Below, piece after piece: positions 19,106 through 28,052 of a stretch of 64,000 nt of DNA. The notes under the pieces are model-generated. The model was not told the DNA's origin, did no database searches, and saw only the letters and a program-made list of their open reading frames with translations. The translations under genes and the position numbers were made by a program. Every line of letters starts with the position of its first letter. Within the stretch, counting starts at the first letter, position 1. This DNA comes from Cardiobacterium valvarum (GTDB taxonomy: Bacteria > Pseudomonadota > Gammaproteobacteria > Cardiobacteriales > Cardiobacteriaceae): NCBI RefSeq assembly GCF_900460955.1, contig NZ_UFUW01000001.1, positions 2,403,001 to 2,467,000 on the forward strand. Direction: 5' to 3'.

Positions 19106-20478
19106 GAATGATTGTCTCCGTTACTGCACAGGCGAAGCCAGGCGTAACCCGCCAGGCTCGCGATAATAGATGCTACAAGAATAGCAATTTTAGCATTATT
19201 CAGCAGCAAATCCTCGCCCTTGAACGCCAGTTCGGAAATGAAAATGGACATGGTGAAGCCAATGCCTGCCAGGAGCCCCATGCCGCAAATATGACGGAAA
19301 TTCACTCCCTGCGGCAGGCGACCGATGCCGAGACGCACACTCAGCCATACAGCAGAAAATACACCGATAAACTTGCCAATCACCAGCCCCGCTGCAACAC
19401 CCAACGAAACCGGATGCGAAACCAGATTGGCGAGAGAGGCGGCATTAATCGTCACCCCGGCATTAAAAAAGGCAAACAGCGGAATAATCACGAAATACAC
19501 CGGATCATGCAGCGCGTGCTCGAAACGTTGCAACGGAGCCTGCGCCTGATTGATGCCGTTGTGCAGCGTATGCAGCACGCCGACCAGCTTTTCCGATTCG
19601 AGAAAATCATGCTCGCGCAGGCGGTAAATATCAAATTTATCCAGTAACTTGCGTGCTTCACGGCTGAACTCTTCCGGGTTGTACAGACGGCGTACTGGCG
19701 TCGCGAGCGCGCCCAACACCCCGGCAATCGTCGCATGCACACCGGAATACAGCATCAGCACCCACATCACTATCGCCACCAGCAAAAACGGCCACAATTT
19801 GCGAATACCGAAACGGTTCATTGCCAGTTGCAGGACAAAACAGGCGAAAGCGGCAAGGAGCGGTGCAACATGAATCTCGGCCGTATAAAAGAGTGCTATC
19901 ACCACTACCGCGCCCAAGTCATCGGCGATGGCAAGCGCGACCAGAATCGTCACCAGCCCGGGCGGCGCCCGCTTGCCGAGCAAAATCAGCACCGCGATAG
20001 CAAAGGCAATGTCGGTGGCCATCGGAATGCCCCAGCCCTGCATTCCCGGTCCGCCCCAATTGATAGCGCTATACACCAGCGCAGGAGCGACCATCCCCCC
20101 GAAGGCGGCGATAATCGGCAGTGCTGCCTGACTCGGCGAAGACAGCTCACCGACCATTATCTCGTGTTTAATTTCCAGGCCGACCAGAAAGAAGAACAAC
20201 GTCATCAGACCGTCATTTACCCAATGGTGCAGCGGCATTTCCAGCGTATGCCCGGCGAAACTCACGGCCAGCGGTGTATGCAGCAAATGCTGATAGGCTC
20301 CGCCCCAAGGCGAATTGGCGATTAACAACGCGGCAAGCGTGCAGACAATCAGCAAAATCCCGCTGGCGGATGTGTTGCGAGTGAACGCCTCAATCGGCGT
20401 CATCAACTTGCCGAAGAGACGCTCCCAGGAATTGGCATCCTCACTGGAATGAGCAGAACGCTGAAATAAATTGTACAT
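19102..20478 (-). CDS. nhaA: Na+/H+ antiporter NhaA
   Basis: A protein of 458 residues from the ATG at 20478, preceded by GAGGTG at a good distance; an in-frame ATG 28 codons upstream is less likely. Membrane protein with the NhaA signatures [29 protein letters not shown] and [11 protein letters not shown], the last containing the two ion-binding aspartates. It exports Na+ in exchange for protons. A central insert (about residues 265-320, [15 protein letters not shown]) is longer than in E. coli NhaA. First gene of the run leading through glmM to nqr, so Na+ export and the Na+ pump may share transcription. Confidence 0.92.
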   Translation of the reverse strand: MYNLFQRSAHSSEDANSWERLFGKLMTPIEAFTRNTSASGILLIVCTLAALLIANSPWGGAYQHLLHTPLAVSFAGHTLEMPLHHWVNDGLMTLFFFLVGLEIKHEIMVGELSSPSQAALPIIAAFGGMVAPALVYSAINWGGPGMQGWGIPMATDIAFAIAVLILLGKRAPPGLVTILVALAIADDLGAVVVIALFYTAEIHVAPLLAAFACFVLQLAMNRFGIRKLWPFLLVAIVMWVLMLYSGVHATIAGVLGALATPVRRLYNPEEFSREARKLLDKFDIYRLREHDFLESEKLVGVLHTLHNGINQAQAPLQRFEHALHDPVYFVIIPLFAFFNAGVTINAASLANLVSHPVSLGVAAGLVIGKFIGVFSAVWLSVRLGIGRLPQGVNFRHICGMGLLAGIGFTMSIFISELAFKGEDLLLNNAKIAILVASIIASLAGYAWLRLCSNGDNHS

Positions 20479-20618
20479 AGGCACCTCAACAAAACGGTGC
20501 AGCATCATAAACGAAAGCGCCGCCTGCCGTATATGCAGAACGGCATACCCGAACGCCCGCAAGGACGGGGGATGTGACTATAATGCCCGTTTTTCCCACC
20601 GCATAAACAAGGAACCGT

Positions 20619-21437
20619 ATGACCCTGCAACACACCATTGAGGCTGCCTTCGAACGCCGCGCCGACATCACCCCGGCAAACGCCGAACCTGCCCTGCTTG
20701 CCGCCATCAACGAAGTGCTGGACGCCCTGCAACGTGGCGAACTGCGCGTCGCCGAGCCGCTGCCGGCGGGGGGCTGGCAAGTGAACGAATGGCTGAAAAA
20801 AGCCGTGCTGCTCTCCTTCCGCGTTTACGACAACATCCCCGTTGAGCACGGCTACACCCGCTACTTCGACAAAGTGGAAAGCCGCTTTGCGCACCACGAC
20901 GCTGCCCGTTTCCGAGCCGAAGGCGTGCGCGTCGTTCCGCCCGCCGTCGCCCGGCGCGGCAGCTACCTCGGCAAAGGCGTCGTCCTCATGCCGTCTTACG
21001 TCAACATCGGTGCCTACGTGGATGAAAGCACGATGGTCGATACCTGGGTCACCGTCGGCTCCTGCGCGCAAATCGGCAAAAACGTGCACCTCTCCGGCGG
21101 CGTCGGTATCGGTGGCGTCCTCGAACCGCTGCAAGCCGCGCCGACCATCATTGAAGACAACTGCTTCATCGGCGCACGTTCCGAAATCGTCGAAGGCGTC
21201 GTTGTCGAAAAAGGCTCGGTCATCTCGATGGGCGTCTTCATCGGCCAGTCCACCAAAATCTACAACCGCATGACTGGCGAAATCAGCTATGGTCGCGTCC
21301 CGGCCGGTTCCGTGGTTGTCCCCGGCAGCCTGCCCGCCGCTGACGGCAGCCACAGCCTCGCCTGCGCCGTCATCATCAAACAGGTCGATGAAAAAACGCG
21401 CAGCAAGACCGGTATCAACGACCTCCTGCGTCCATAA
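20619..21437 (+). CDS. dapD: Tetrahydrodipicolinate N-succinyltransferase
   Basis: A protein of 272 residues. A short N-terminal helical domain is followed by left-handed beta-helix hexapeptide repeats ([40 protein letters not shown]) and the family motif [18 protein letters not shown]. Succinylates tetrahydrodipicolinate in lysine and diaminopimelate synthesis. Divergent from nhaA; a TATAAT-like box is at 20579-20584, without a clear -35. A stable GGGGCGC-GAAA-GCGCCCC hairpin (21448-21464) follows the stop, just before the riboswitch. Confidence 0.95.
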   Translation: MTLQHTIEAAFERRADITPANAEPALLAAINEVLDALQRGELRVAEPLPAGGWQVNEWLKKAVLLSFRVYDNIPVEHGYTRYFDKVESRFAHHDAARFRAEGVRVVPPAVARRGSYLGKGVVLMPSYVNIGAYVDESTMVDTWVTVGSCAQIGKNVHLSGGVGIGGVLEPLQAAPTIIEDNCFIGARSEIVEGVVVEKGSVISMGVFIGQSTKIYNRMTGEISYGRVPAGSVVVPGSLPAADGSHSLACAVIIKQVDEKTRSKTGINDLLRP

Positions 21438-21464
21438 ATCCCAAGCGGGGCGCGAAAGCGCCCC

Positions 21465-21503
21465 TGTGGTTCGCAACCCATCCCACATGAAAAAACTAGG
21501 AAA
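21465..21503 (+). promoter_or_regulatory. preQ1-I riboswitch controlling queF
   Basis: The leader of queF reads GTGGTTCGCAACCCATCCCAC, then ATGAAAAAACTAGGA. This fits the preQ1-I class: a short P1 stem (GTGG/CCAC), the loop GGTTCNNNACCC and the A-rich tail AAAAAACTAGG that docks back as a pseudoknot. The AGGA of the tail also serves as the ribosome-binding site, 5 bases before the ATG at 21507. Binding of preQ1 would therefore hide it, giving translational repression of queF and perhaps of the downstream transporter gene. Confidence 0.85.
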
Positions 21504-21506
21504 CCC

Positions 21507-21962
21507 ATGACAAACCTTACCCTGCTTGGCGACAAGAACGCCGCCATCCCGTCCAACTACGCGCCGGACATCCTCGAAGCCTTCCCCAACAAACACCCCG
21601 GCAACGACTACCTCGTCACCCTGCACTGTCCGGAATTCACCAGCCTCTGCCCCATTACCGGCCAGCCCGACTTCGCCGCCATCCACATCGCCTACATCCC
21701 CGATGCCCTGCTGGTCGAAAGCAAATCGCTGAAACTCTACCTCTTCAGCTTCCGCAACCACGGCGATTTCCACGAAGACTGCGTCAACATCATCATGAAA
21801 GACCTCATCCGCCTGATGCAGCCGAAATACATCGAAGTCTATGGCGCCTACACCCCGCGCGGCGGCATCGCCATCCACCCCTACGCCAACTACGGCCAGC
21901 CCGGCACCCGCTACGCCGAACACGCCGCTGCCCGCCTTTTAAACCGCCCGCTGACGGCATAA
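21507..21962 (+). CDS. queF: NADPH-dependent 7-cyano-7-deazaguanine reductase (short, type I)
   Basis: A protein of 151 residues, the short single-domain form as in Bacillus. The nucleophile is C48 in [13 protein letters not shown] with D55 as proton donor, and the NADPH/substrate site is [14 protein letters not shown]. It reduces preQ0 to preQ1 in queuosine synthesis. Gammaproteobacteria often have the long YqcD form, so the short form is worth noting. Controlled by the preQ1-I riboswitch in its leader and followed by a queuosine-precursor transporter gene. Confidence 0.95.
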   Translation: MTNLTLLGDKNAAIPSNYAPDILEAFPNKHPGNDYLVTLHCPEFTSLCPITGQPDFAAIHIAYIPDALLVESKSLKLYLFSFRNHGDFHEDCVNIIMKDLIRLMQPKYIEVYGAYTPRGGIAIHPYANYGQPGTRYAEHAAARLLNRPLTA

Positions 21963-22076
21963 CCCAGAGCCCCTCGCCCGCTTGCGGGAGAGGGATGGGG
22001 TGAGGGTATCCCGCGTCAGCGGGACCTTGCGCCCCAAAAAATCTGCCCCATTCTTACCATCCCACCGGAACCTATC

Positions 22077-22763
22077 ATGCACAACACCACCTATACCTTC
22101 ACTGCCGCCCAGCGCCATCACGCCCTTATCTGGCTTGCCTTCTGGCATAACGTCGTCATCGTCGCCAGTAACTACCTCGTGCAACTGCCCTTTGAAATCT
22201 TCGGCGTGAAAACCACCTGGGGCGCCTTCACCTACCCCTTCATTTTCCTCACCACCGACCTCACCGTGCGCATCTTCGGTGCGTCCCTCGCACGGCGCAT
22301 CATCTTCTGCGCGACCATGCCGGCGCTTGCGCTTTCCTACCTCGTTTCCGTCCTCTTCCACGATGGCGCCTACACCGGCCTCGCGGCGCTTGCCGCTTAC
22401 AACAGCTTCGTCGGCCGCATCGTCATCGCCAGCCTCTCCGCCTACCTCATCGGCCAGCTGCTGGACATCACCGTCTTCAACCGCCTGCGGCAAATGCGCC
22501 TGTGGTGGGTCGCGCCGACCGCCTCCGCCATCGCCGGCAACGCCATTGACACCATCGCCTTCTTCGGCATCGCCTTCCACCGCAGTACCGAACCCTACAT
22601 GGCGGCACACTGGCAGGAAATCGCCCTGGTGGACTACGGCTGGAAAATCGCCATCTGCGGCCTCTTCTTCCTGCCCGCCTACGGCATCCTGCTGCGCTAC
22701 CTCACTGCCCGCCTCACCACCCTGCATCAGCGCGCACCCATCGCCTGCGCACAGGGCGAATAA
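22077..22763 (+). CDS. yhhQ: Queuosine precursor transporter (YhhQ/QPTR family)
   Basis: A protein of 228 residues with about six membrane helices. Family features: ASNYLVQLPFEIFGVKTTWG, FLTTDLTVRIFGASLARRI, and the late segment ASAIAGNAIDTIAFFGIAF. YhhQ-type proteins import preQ0/preQ1. The position directly after queF supports this. The 114-bp gap between them contains a GC-rich inverted repeat (CCCGCTTGCGGG) but no second riboswitch that I can recognise. Confidence 0.88.
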   Translation: MHNTTYTFTAAQRHHALIWLAFWHNVVIVASNYLVQLPFEIFGVKTTWGAFTYPFIFLTTDLTVRIFGASLARRIIFCATMPALALSYLVSVLFHDGAYTGLAALAAYNSFVGRIVIASLSAYLIGQLLDITVFNRLRQMRLWWVAPTASAIAGNAIDTIAFFGIAFHRSTEPYMAAHWQEIALVDYGWKIAICGLFFLPAYGILLRYLTARLTTLHQRAPIACAQGE

Positions 22764-22775
22764 GCGGAGCCGCCC

Positions 22776-23234
22776 ATGACCCCCTACAGCGAAGAAGACT
22801 ACTACCGCGACCCGAACCAGCGCCGTGCGCACGACAACTACAGCCTCTTCCTCATCGGCGCGCTCATCGGCTGGCTGACCATCCCCGTGGGCAGCCTGCT
22901 CGCCTGGCGCGCGGGCAAGGTTACCGCCAGCCCTGTCCTCGCCAGCCACTACCGCTATCAGGCGGCGAGCAGCCTGTGGATGCTGGCGGCTATCGCGCTC
23001 GGCATCGCGGGCTACCACGTCCTGCGTTACTTCGACCCCATCGCCTGCCCCGCCGGACAAGTCTTCGCCCCGCCGCGCCCCAGCACCCTCGCCCTCATCG
23101 CCTATATCCTCACCCTCTACCTCCTGTGGATTGCCCGCTTCTGGCGCGGCTACAAAATCCTGGCCACCGGCTGCGCCATCGCCAATCCGCACACTGCCTG
23201 GCTACCTCGTCCCGTTTCCTCCGCCAATCCGTAA
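22776..23234 (+). CDS. Membrane protein of unknown function
   Basis: A protein of 152 residues, started at the ATG at 22776 with GCGGAG upstream, 12 bases after yhhQ. Three or four hydrophobic segments: FLIGALIGWLTIPVGSLLAW, LWMLAAIALGIAGYHVL, and LALIAYILTLYLLWIARFW. Acidic, tyrosine-rich N terminus. The layout suggests a small polytopic inner membrane protein similar to those with a C-terminal four-helix domain, but I do not recognise the family. Likely in one transcript with its neighbours. Confidence 0.6.
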   Translation: MTPYSEEDYYRDPNQRRAHDNYSLFLIGALIGWLTIPVGSLLAWRAGKVTASPVLASHYRYQAASSLWMLAAIALGIAGYHVLRYFDPIACPAGQVFAPPRPSTLALIAYILTLYLLWIARFWRGYKILATGCAIANPHTAWLPRPVSSANP

Positions 23235-23238
23235 CCCC

Positions 23239-23568
23239 ATGCACTGGCTCACCCTCACCCTCGCCATCCTCTGCGAAGTCTTCGCCACCACCATGCTGAA
23301 ACTCAGTGACGGCTTTACCCGTCCGCTGCCGCTCCTGGGCATGACTCTCGGCTACGCCCTTTCCTTCTACGCCCTCGCGCTGACCCTGAAAACCCTGCCG
23401 CTCGGCGCAGCCTACGCCATCTGGGGCGGCGTCGGCCTTGTACTGACCGCTGCCGTCGGGGTCGCCGTCTTTGGCGAAAAAACTGACACTGCCGGCATCA
23501 TCGGCATCACCTTTATCCTGGCCGGCCTCATTATCCTCAACGTCTTTTCCCGTATGGCCGAACACTAA
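23239..23568 (+). CDS. Small multidrug resistance (SMR/EmrE-type) exporter
   Basis: A protein of 109 residues from the ATG at 23239, 4 bases after the preceding stop. Four helices. The essential membrane glutamate is E13 (LAILCEVFATTMLKLSDGFT), and the dimer segment LGAAYAIWGGVGLVLTAAVG and the tail AGLIILNVFSRMAEH are EmrE-like. Proton-coupled export of cationic compounds is typical; the exact substrate, such as quaternary ammonium or guanidinium, cannot be told. Confidence 0.88.
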   Translation: MHWLTLTLAILCEVFATTMLKLSDGFTRPLPLLGMTLGYALSFYALALTLKTLPLGAAYAIWGGVGLVLTAAVGVAVFGEKTDTAGIIGITFILAGLIILNVFSRMAEH

Positions 23569-23646
23569 GCCATGTGGCACCCCCTGAAAATCATCTGCCT
23601 CACCCTGTGGCGAGTCAAAGAGGGCTACTTCGAATTCACCAGATTG

Positions 23647-23790
23647 AGCGGCGTAAATACTGGGGCCGCCAAGCGGTGCAAATACTGGAACCGCCAAGCG
23701 ATGTAAACACTAGACCCGCCAAGCGGCGCAAATACTGGGACCGCCAAGCGGCGTAAACACCGGGCCCGTCAAGCAGCATTCTTACTGGAG
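23647..23790. repeat. Tandem copies of the 25-bp repeat
   Basis: About five copies of the core GCCAAGCGGCGTAAATACTGG with variable linkers, between the SMR gene and the convergent pqiC gene. Same family as the arrays at 2.1 and 4.2 kb. Confidence 0.85.
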
Positions 23791-23819
23791 CCGGCGGAAA
23801 TAAAACCCCGCCTGGCGAC

Positions 23820-24380
23820 TCAGTGCGGCAAGCTGGCGGCGATAGCCTGGGCGAGTTGTTGCACGGCGGTGGCGGTCGCGGCGACGAGGCTGTCCGGGTC
23901 GGTCGCAGTGAGCGGTATCAGGCGGCGGTATTCGTGGTTGTCCGGTTTGTCGCCGTCGCGGCGGGTATTCTGCCACTGCGCGCTGAGGCGGTATTGTTTG
24001 GCCTGCACGTCGGCGATGAGTTCGCGGATTTGCAGGTCGATGAGGATGTCAGGGCGGTTGTTTTCGCCAAGCGGGTAGGTGTAGGTGCGGCTGTTGCCGG
24101 TAGCGTTCGCGAGTTGCTGGCGCAGGACGTCACGCAGGTTGTCCTGGAAGGGGTAGATCCAGTGGTGGCTTTTGTCGAGGGTGATACGTCCCGCGCCGTC
24201 ATAATAGGTGAGGTATTCGTTTTCGTAGTAGGGCGGCAGTCCGGTGAAGCGGATGGCGGTCGGGGTTCCCTGGTGTTGTGGCGCGGCGGTGATGTCAGGG
24301 CGCAGGCTGTGGTAGGTATCCGGCACGCCGCCGCAAGCGGTGAGCAGCAGGGCGAGGGTAATGAGCAGGGTGTGGCGCAT
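23820..24380 (-). CDS. pqiC: PqiC-type intermembrane transport lipoprotein
   Basis: A protein of 186 residues with lipobox LLTAC (C16). The body (SLRPDITAAP, YYENEYLTYYDG, LADVLRQQL-like segment NLRDVLRQQLAN) matches the YmbA/PqiC auxiliary lipoprotein family. It is thought to anchor the PqiB needle at the outer membrane. It starts 2 bases beyond pqiB. Confidence 0.85.
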   Translation of the reverse strand: MRHTLLITLALLLTACGGVPDTYHSLRPDITAAPQHQGTPTAIRFTGLPPYYENEYLTYYDGAGRITLDKSHHWIYPFQDNLRDVLRQQLANATGNSRTYTYPLGENNRPDILIDLQIRELIADVQAKQYRLSAQWQNTRRDGDKPDNHEYRRLIPLTATDPDSLVAATATAVQQLAQAIAASLPH

Positions 24381-24382
24381 GT

Positions 24383-26014
24383 TTATTCTCCCAGGATAAG
24401 GACGTTCGGTTTGTCGTCGATTTTGCGCATGACGCCATTAATGCTTTTCATGCTTTGCTGGACGGTTTTCAGGGTTTCTTGCAAGGTGTAGTAAAGGTTG
24501 CTTTCCGGGCCGATGCCGTACAGGGTTTTTTCGAGCTGTTTGCCGAGAGTTTTCAGTTGCTGGTCGAGCTGTTTGAGGGCGCGGTCGGTGCTGTCGCCCG
24601 CTTTTTGTACGCTGGCCAGGGTACGGTCAAGCTGTTTCAGGGTTTTGTCGAGGCTCGTGCCGAGGCCTTTCACTGCCTGGGTGTCGAGGGCTTTTTTCAG
24701 CGCGGCGGTGGCATCTTTGGTGTTTTCGCCGATTTCTTCCAGCGGCAGTTTTTTGACGGTGGCGACGATGGTACCAAGGTCGTCGGTGAGTTTGCTGATG
24801 CCGCCGGGGCGTGAGGGCAGGACAAGGTAGTTGCTGTAGGCGTCTTTGCGGAAGCCGCCTTTTTCGTCCGGATACTGGTTCAGGGTGATGATTTTTTCGC
24901 CGGTGATGAGGTTGCCGTTGTCCAGTGTCGCTTGCAGGCCGCCTTTGACGAGTTCGGCGATGATGTTGCGGTTTTCGCTGCCTTCCGGCTTGTTGACACG
25001 TTCGATGCGTTCCGGCTCGATTTCGATGAGCACGGGCACGGCGGCCTTGTTGGTTTTTTCGTCGTAAAGCAGGTGGACTTCGACGACGGCGCCGATGACG
25101 ATGCCGCTGAAGTAGATGGCTGCGCCAGGGTTCAGGCCGCGCGTGTCGTCGAAGTAGACGACGTAGTATTCTTTGCGGAAGCCGGTACGCTCGGTGGTAG
25201 CGCGCTCGTTCGGGTAGAGGGTGTAAGCCGCACCGTTTTCTGCGGGGATATTGTTGGTATTGAGGGTGGTCGGGGTGCTGAAGGTGATGCCACCGCGCAC
25301 CAGGGTTTCCAGGGATTGCATTTCGAGGCTGGCACCGTTTGCGCCCACGTTGAAGGTGATGCCGCTCACGTTCCAGAAGCGGGTGTTGGTGGTGATGAGT
25401 TTGTCGTAAGGCGCGTGGATAAAGGCGGTGAGGGTGATGTGGTCGTAGCGCTCGCTGAAATGGATTTGTTCGATTTGTCCAACACGGATGCCCCGGTAGT
25501 AGATGGCGGTGCCGACGCTGATGCCTTCAGTGCTGTCGGTGTTGAGGTGGATGCGCAGGCCTTCTTCGTCATTCTGGATTTGCGGCGCTTCTTCAAGGGC
25601 GACAAAGTGGTTGGCGCGCTCTCCTTCTTTGCCCGGGCTAACGGCGATGTAGTTGCCGGAGACGAGGGTGCCGAGGCCGGTTACGCCACTGGCCGTGATT
25701 TGCGGCTTGACGATCCAGAACTGGCTGTCTTTTTTGAGCAGCGGTTCGGCAGTGCGCTGCATTTGCGCGGTCACGATGATTTGTTTGAGGTCGTGCGAGA
25801 GGTCAATGTGGGTGATGGTGCCGACTTCGAGGTCTTTGTAGCGGATTTTGGTTTTGCCCGCATCAAGTCCTTCCGCACTGGTGAAGGCGATACGGATGAT
25901 GGGGCCGATTTGGCTGAGGTGTGAGTAGGCGAGCCACAGGCCGATGCCGAGGGCGATGACGGGCAGCAACCAGAGGTAGCTCAGCCGGTTGCGGGCGATT
26001 TCGGGTTCTTGCAT
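24383..26014 (-). CDS. pqiB: PqiB, MCE-domain intermembrane transport protein
   Basis: A protein of 543 residues from the ATG at 26014 (MQEPEIARNRLSYLWLLP), close to the 546 of E. coli PqiB. One N-terminal membrane helix, three MCE/MlaD domains (for example GLDAGKTKIRYKDLEVGTI, GISVGTAIYYRGIRVGQI and GLNPGAAIYFSGIVIGAV), then a coiled-coil tail with repeated LKQLDRTL/LKQLDQQL-like segments. PqiB hexamers form a tunnel across the periplasm for lipids. The 5' end overlaps the preceding pqiA-like gene by 34 bases. Confidence 0.92.
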   Translation of the reverse strand: MQEPEIARNRLSYLWLLPVIALGIGLWLAYSHLSQIGPIIRIAFTSAEGLDAGKTKIRYKDLEVGTITHIDLSHDLKQIIVTAQMQRTAEPLLKKDSQFWIVKPQITASGVTGLGTLVSGNYIAVSPGKEGERANHFVALEEAPQIQNDEEGLRIHLNTDSTEGISVGTAIYYRGIRVGQIEQIHFSERYDHITLTAFIHAPYDKLITTNTRFWNVSGITFNVGANGASLEMQSLETLVRGGITFSTPTTLNTNNIPAENGAAYTLYPNERATTERTGFRKEYYVVYFDDTRGLNPGAAIYFSGIVIGAVVEVHLLYDEKTNKAAVPVLIEIEPERIERVNKPEGSENRNIIAELVKGGLQATLDNGNLITGEKIITLNQYPDEKGGFRKDAYSNYLVLPSRPGGISKLTDDLGTIVATVKKLPLEEIGENTKDATAALKKALDTQAVKGLGTSLDKTLKQLDRTLASVQKAGDSTDRALKQLDQQLKTLGKQLEKTLYGIGPESNLYYTLQETLKTVQQSMKSINGVMRKIDDKPNVLILGE

Positions 26015-26637
26015 GATTGTTTCCGGTAGTTGTCCCAAAGGAGACGGATATCATAGGTTTCGGTCGCCAGCATGGTGAAGATAACGACGGCAGCGAAGGC
26101 GAAGATGCCCGGCGCAGGGTTGATTTGCGCGAAGCGGCCATGTACGAGGGCACCGAGCAGGGCGACGACGAAGACGTCAATCATCGACCAGCGGCCGACG
26201 AAGTGGATGAAGCGGTAGAGGCGGGTTTGCAGGCGCGGCGGACGGCGCGGGGTTTGTCGTGAAAGGAGGTAGAGCAGCACAGCAATCTTGAAAAAAGGGG
26301 TGAAGACGCTGGCAAGGAAGATGACCAGCGCGATGCCATAAGAGCCGTGGTGCCAGAGCAGGGCGATGCTGCTCATGATGGTGTCAGCCTGCGGCGGTTG
26401 GGTGAGGTAGGTGGTATTGGTGATCGGCAACAGGTTGGCGGGGAAGAAGAGGATGATGGCGGTGGCGAGGTAGGCCCAGGTACGGCTGTAACTCGCAGGT
26501 TTACGGCGGTGCAGGTGGCCGTGGCAGTGCGGACAGCGTGTAGCGGGGGCGGTGGTCACGGTAGCACAGTCAAGGCAGAGGAGGAGATTGTGCGCGCTCG
26601 CGGTGTTGTCCGTAGTCGTACTCATGTCAGTAGTCAT
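25981..26637 (-). CDS. PqiA-type membrane protein, second half
   Basis: A protein of 218 residues from the ATG at 26637. An N-terminal zinc-ribbon-like motif (CLDC and CPHCHGHL) is followed by four membrane helices and the PqiA motif HFVGRWSMIDVFVVALLGALV. E. coli PqiA is a single protein with two such halves; here each half is a separate gene. It would be the inner-membrane partner of PqiB. The start overlaps the upstream pqiA half by 11 bases. Confidence 0.87.
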   Translation of the reverse strand: MTTDMSTTTDNTASAHNLLLCLDCATVTTAPATRCPHCHGHLHRRKPASYSRTWAYLATAIILFFPANLLPITNTTYLTQPPQADTIMSSIALLWHHGSYGIALVIFLASVFTPFFKIAVLLYLLSRQTPRRPPRLQTRLYRFIHFVGRWSMIDVFVVALLGALVHGRFAQINPAPGIFAFAAVVIFTMLATETYDIRLLWDNYRKQSCKNPKSPATG

Positions 26638-27250
26638 GGCGGTTTTCTTCCGGTTCGTAAGCGAGGAAGACGGCATCGCTCAGGTCAAAGCTGAGGGTGA
26701 CGAAAACGGAGCAGAACATCAGCGCGCAAAACGCCCAAAAGCCCGGCTCGAAGGTGACGCTCGCGAGTTGCAGGATTTTGACAAGGGTGACAATGACGCC
26801 AATGAGATAGACTTCAAGCATATTCCACGGCGCCATATGCGTCATCCAGTGCAGGAAGTTATGCGAGATATCGTTCAGGAAGCGGTAGCGGAAGCTGATG
26901 ATGACCCACAGCACGGCAAGCAGGTACCACAGCGGCATGATGATGATGAGCATGAAGACGACGACACCGAGGATGTGCAGGTCGTTATCAAACAGCGCCT
27001 TGATGCTGGAAAAAACGGAAATGGTAGTCGCGTCCCCGCCCATGCTGAGGGTAATAAAGGGGAAACTGTTGGCGACGATGAAGAGGATGAGCGCCGTCAG
27101 CGCGTAGATGAAGGCTTTGCGGAAATCGGCGAGGCCGTCGTCAATTTTGCTGCCGCAGTCGGTGCAGTAGGCATTTTCGCCGGGGCGCAGGGCTTTGCGC
27201 TGATAGAGGGCGTCGCAGTAGGGGCAGACGAGCAATTCGCGATGCAACAT
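26627..27250 (-). CDS. PqiA-type membrane protein, first half
   Basis: A protein of 207 residues. The N-terminal zinc ribbon CPYCDALYQRKAL and CTDCGSKID are followed by four helices and the motif HWMTHMAPWNMLEVYLIGVIVTL, the PqiA pattern. First gene of the pqi operon. The frames of the two halves differ and overlap, so this is a true gene split, not one gene with a single lesion, although a frameshift origin is possible. Confidence 0.87.
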   Translation of the reverse strand: MLHRELLVCPYCDALYQRKALRPGENAYCTDCGSKIDDGLADFRKAFIYALTALILFIVANSFPFITLSMGGDATTISVFSSIKALFDNDLHILGVVVFMLIIIMPLWYLLAVLWVIISFRYRFLNDISHNFLHWMTHMAPWNMLEVYLIGVIVTLVKILQLASVTFEPGFWAFCALMFCSVFVTLSFDLSDAVFLAYEPEENRHDY

Positions 27251-27258
27251 ATTGCAGG

Positions 27259-27292
27259 GTCAAAAAATCCGGCACCTGTGAAGATGCCGGAC
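27259..27292 (-). terminator. Terminator after the BAX-inhibitor-1 gene
   Basis: Minus strand: CCGGCATCTTCACAGGTGCCGG followed by ATTTTTT. It separates the upstream BI-1 gene from the pqi operon, so pqi must have its own promoter in or near this short gap. Confidence 0.8.
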
Positions 27293-27308
27293 GGTTGAGG
27301 GAGAGGGA

Positions 27309-27974
27309 TTAGTTGCGGTTGAAGGCGCTGAGGAGGTTCAACAAGTGAATGAAAATGTTGAAAATATCCAGGAAGAGATTCAGTGTCGCCGAAATGTAGT
27401 TGGTTTCTTCGCCTTCAATAATACGGCTGGTGTCATAGAGGACGTAGCCGGAGAAGACGACAAGAAGGGCGGCTGAAGAAGCGACACTGAGCGCACTCAT
27501 GCCAAAGATGGCCGCCCCCAGCATGGCCAGCGTTCCAATCAACAATCCGGTGAAGAGGAAGCCACCGAGGAAGGTAAAGTTAACGCCGGTAAAGAGCACA
27601 TAGGCGGAAAGGGCGAAGAAGATGATGCCTGTGCCGACCAGCGCTTTCACCACAACGCTGCCCATGCCTGCGCTCATGAAGAGTGTCAGCAGGTTGGAAA
27701 TGCTGAAACCGAGGAAACCGGTCAGGGCGAAGAGCAAGATGATGCCGAGACCGTTGTTACGATTGGCTTGCACGCCAAAAACCAGACCGAATACGCCTGC
27801 GAAGTAGAGCAAGGTCGGTACGTGGATGCCCATCCGCATCCCAAAATACGCACACAGCGCGCTGAACAGCACATTCATGCCGAGCAGGATGTAGGTTTGG
27901 CGCAGCACCTTGTTGCGCGCGAGGATGCCATCTTGCGAGATAGTTTCAATAGTACGGGGATTCATGTGGTTCAT
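27309..27974 (-). CDS. Bax inhibitor-1/YccA family membrane protein
   Basis: A protein of 221 residues, with seven membrane helices. Starts MNHMNPRTIETISQDGILARNKVLRQTY. Conserved end: SGYVLYDTSRIIEGEETNYISATLNLFLDIFNIFIHLL, containing the aspartates of the BI-1 pH/Ca2+ sensor. In E. coli YccA binds FtsH; related proteins are Ca2+ leak channels. Monocistronic, terminated by the hairpin at 27259-27292. Confidence 0.9.
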   Translation of the reverse strand: MNHMNPRTIETISQDGILARNKVLRQTYILLGMNVLFSALCAYFGMRMGIHVPTLLYFAGVFGLVFGVQANRNNGLGIILLFALTGFLGFSISNLLTLFMSAGMGSVVVKALVGTGIIFFALSAYVLFTGVNFTFLGGFLFTGLLIGTLAMLGAAIFGMSALSVASSAALLVVFSGYVLYDTSRIIEGEETNYISATLNLFLDIFNIFIHLLNLLSAFNRN

Positions 27975-28052
27975 GAGGACTCCTGATAAGTTGAGGGTTG
28001 AAAATAAAAAAGATTGTGGGGGAAGAACAGGGGAAAGTAAAGGGTAGAGGGC

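Noticed and set aside
21963..22076. Second preQ1 riboswitch ahead of the transporter gene
   Set aside because: The gap has GC-rich palindromes and an A6 run but lacks the GGTTC-ACCC loop and the ACTAGG tail arrangement.
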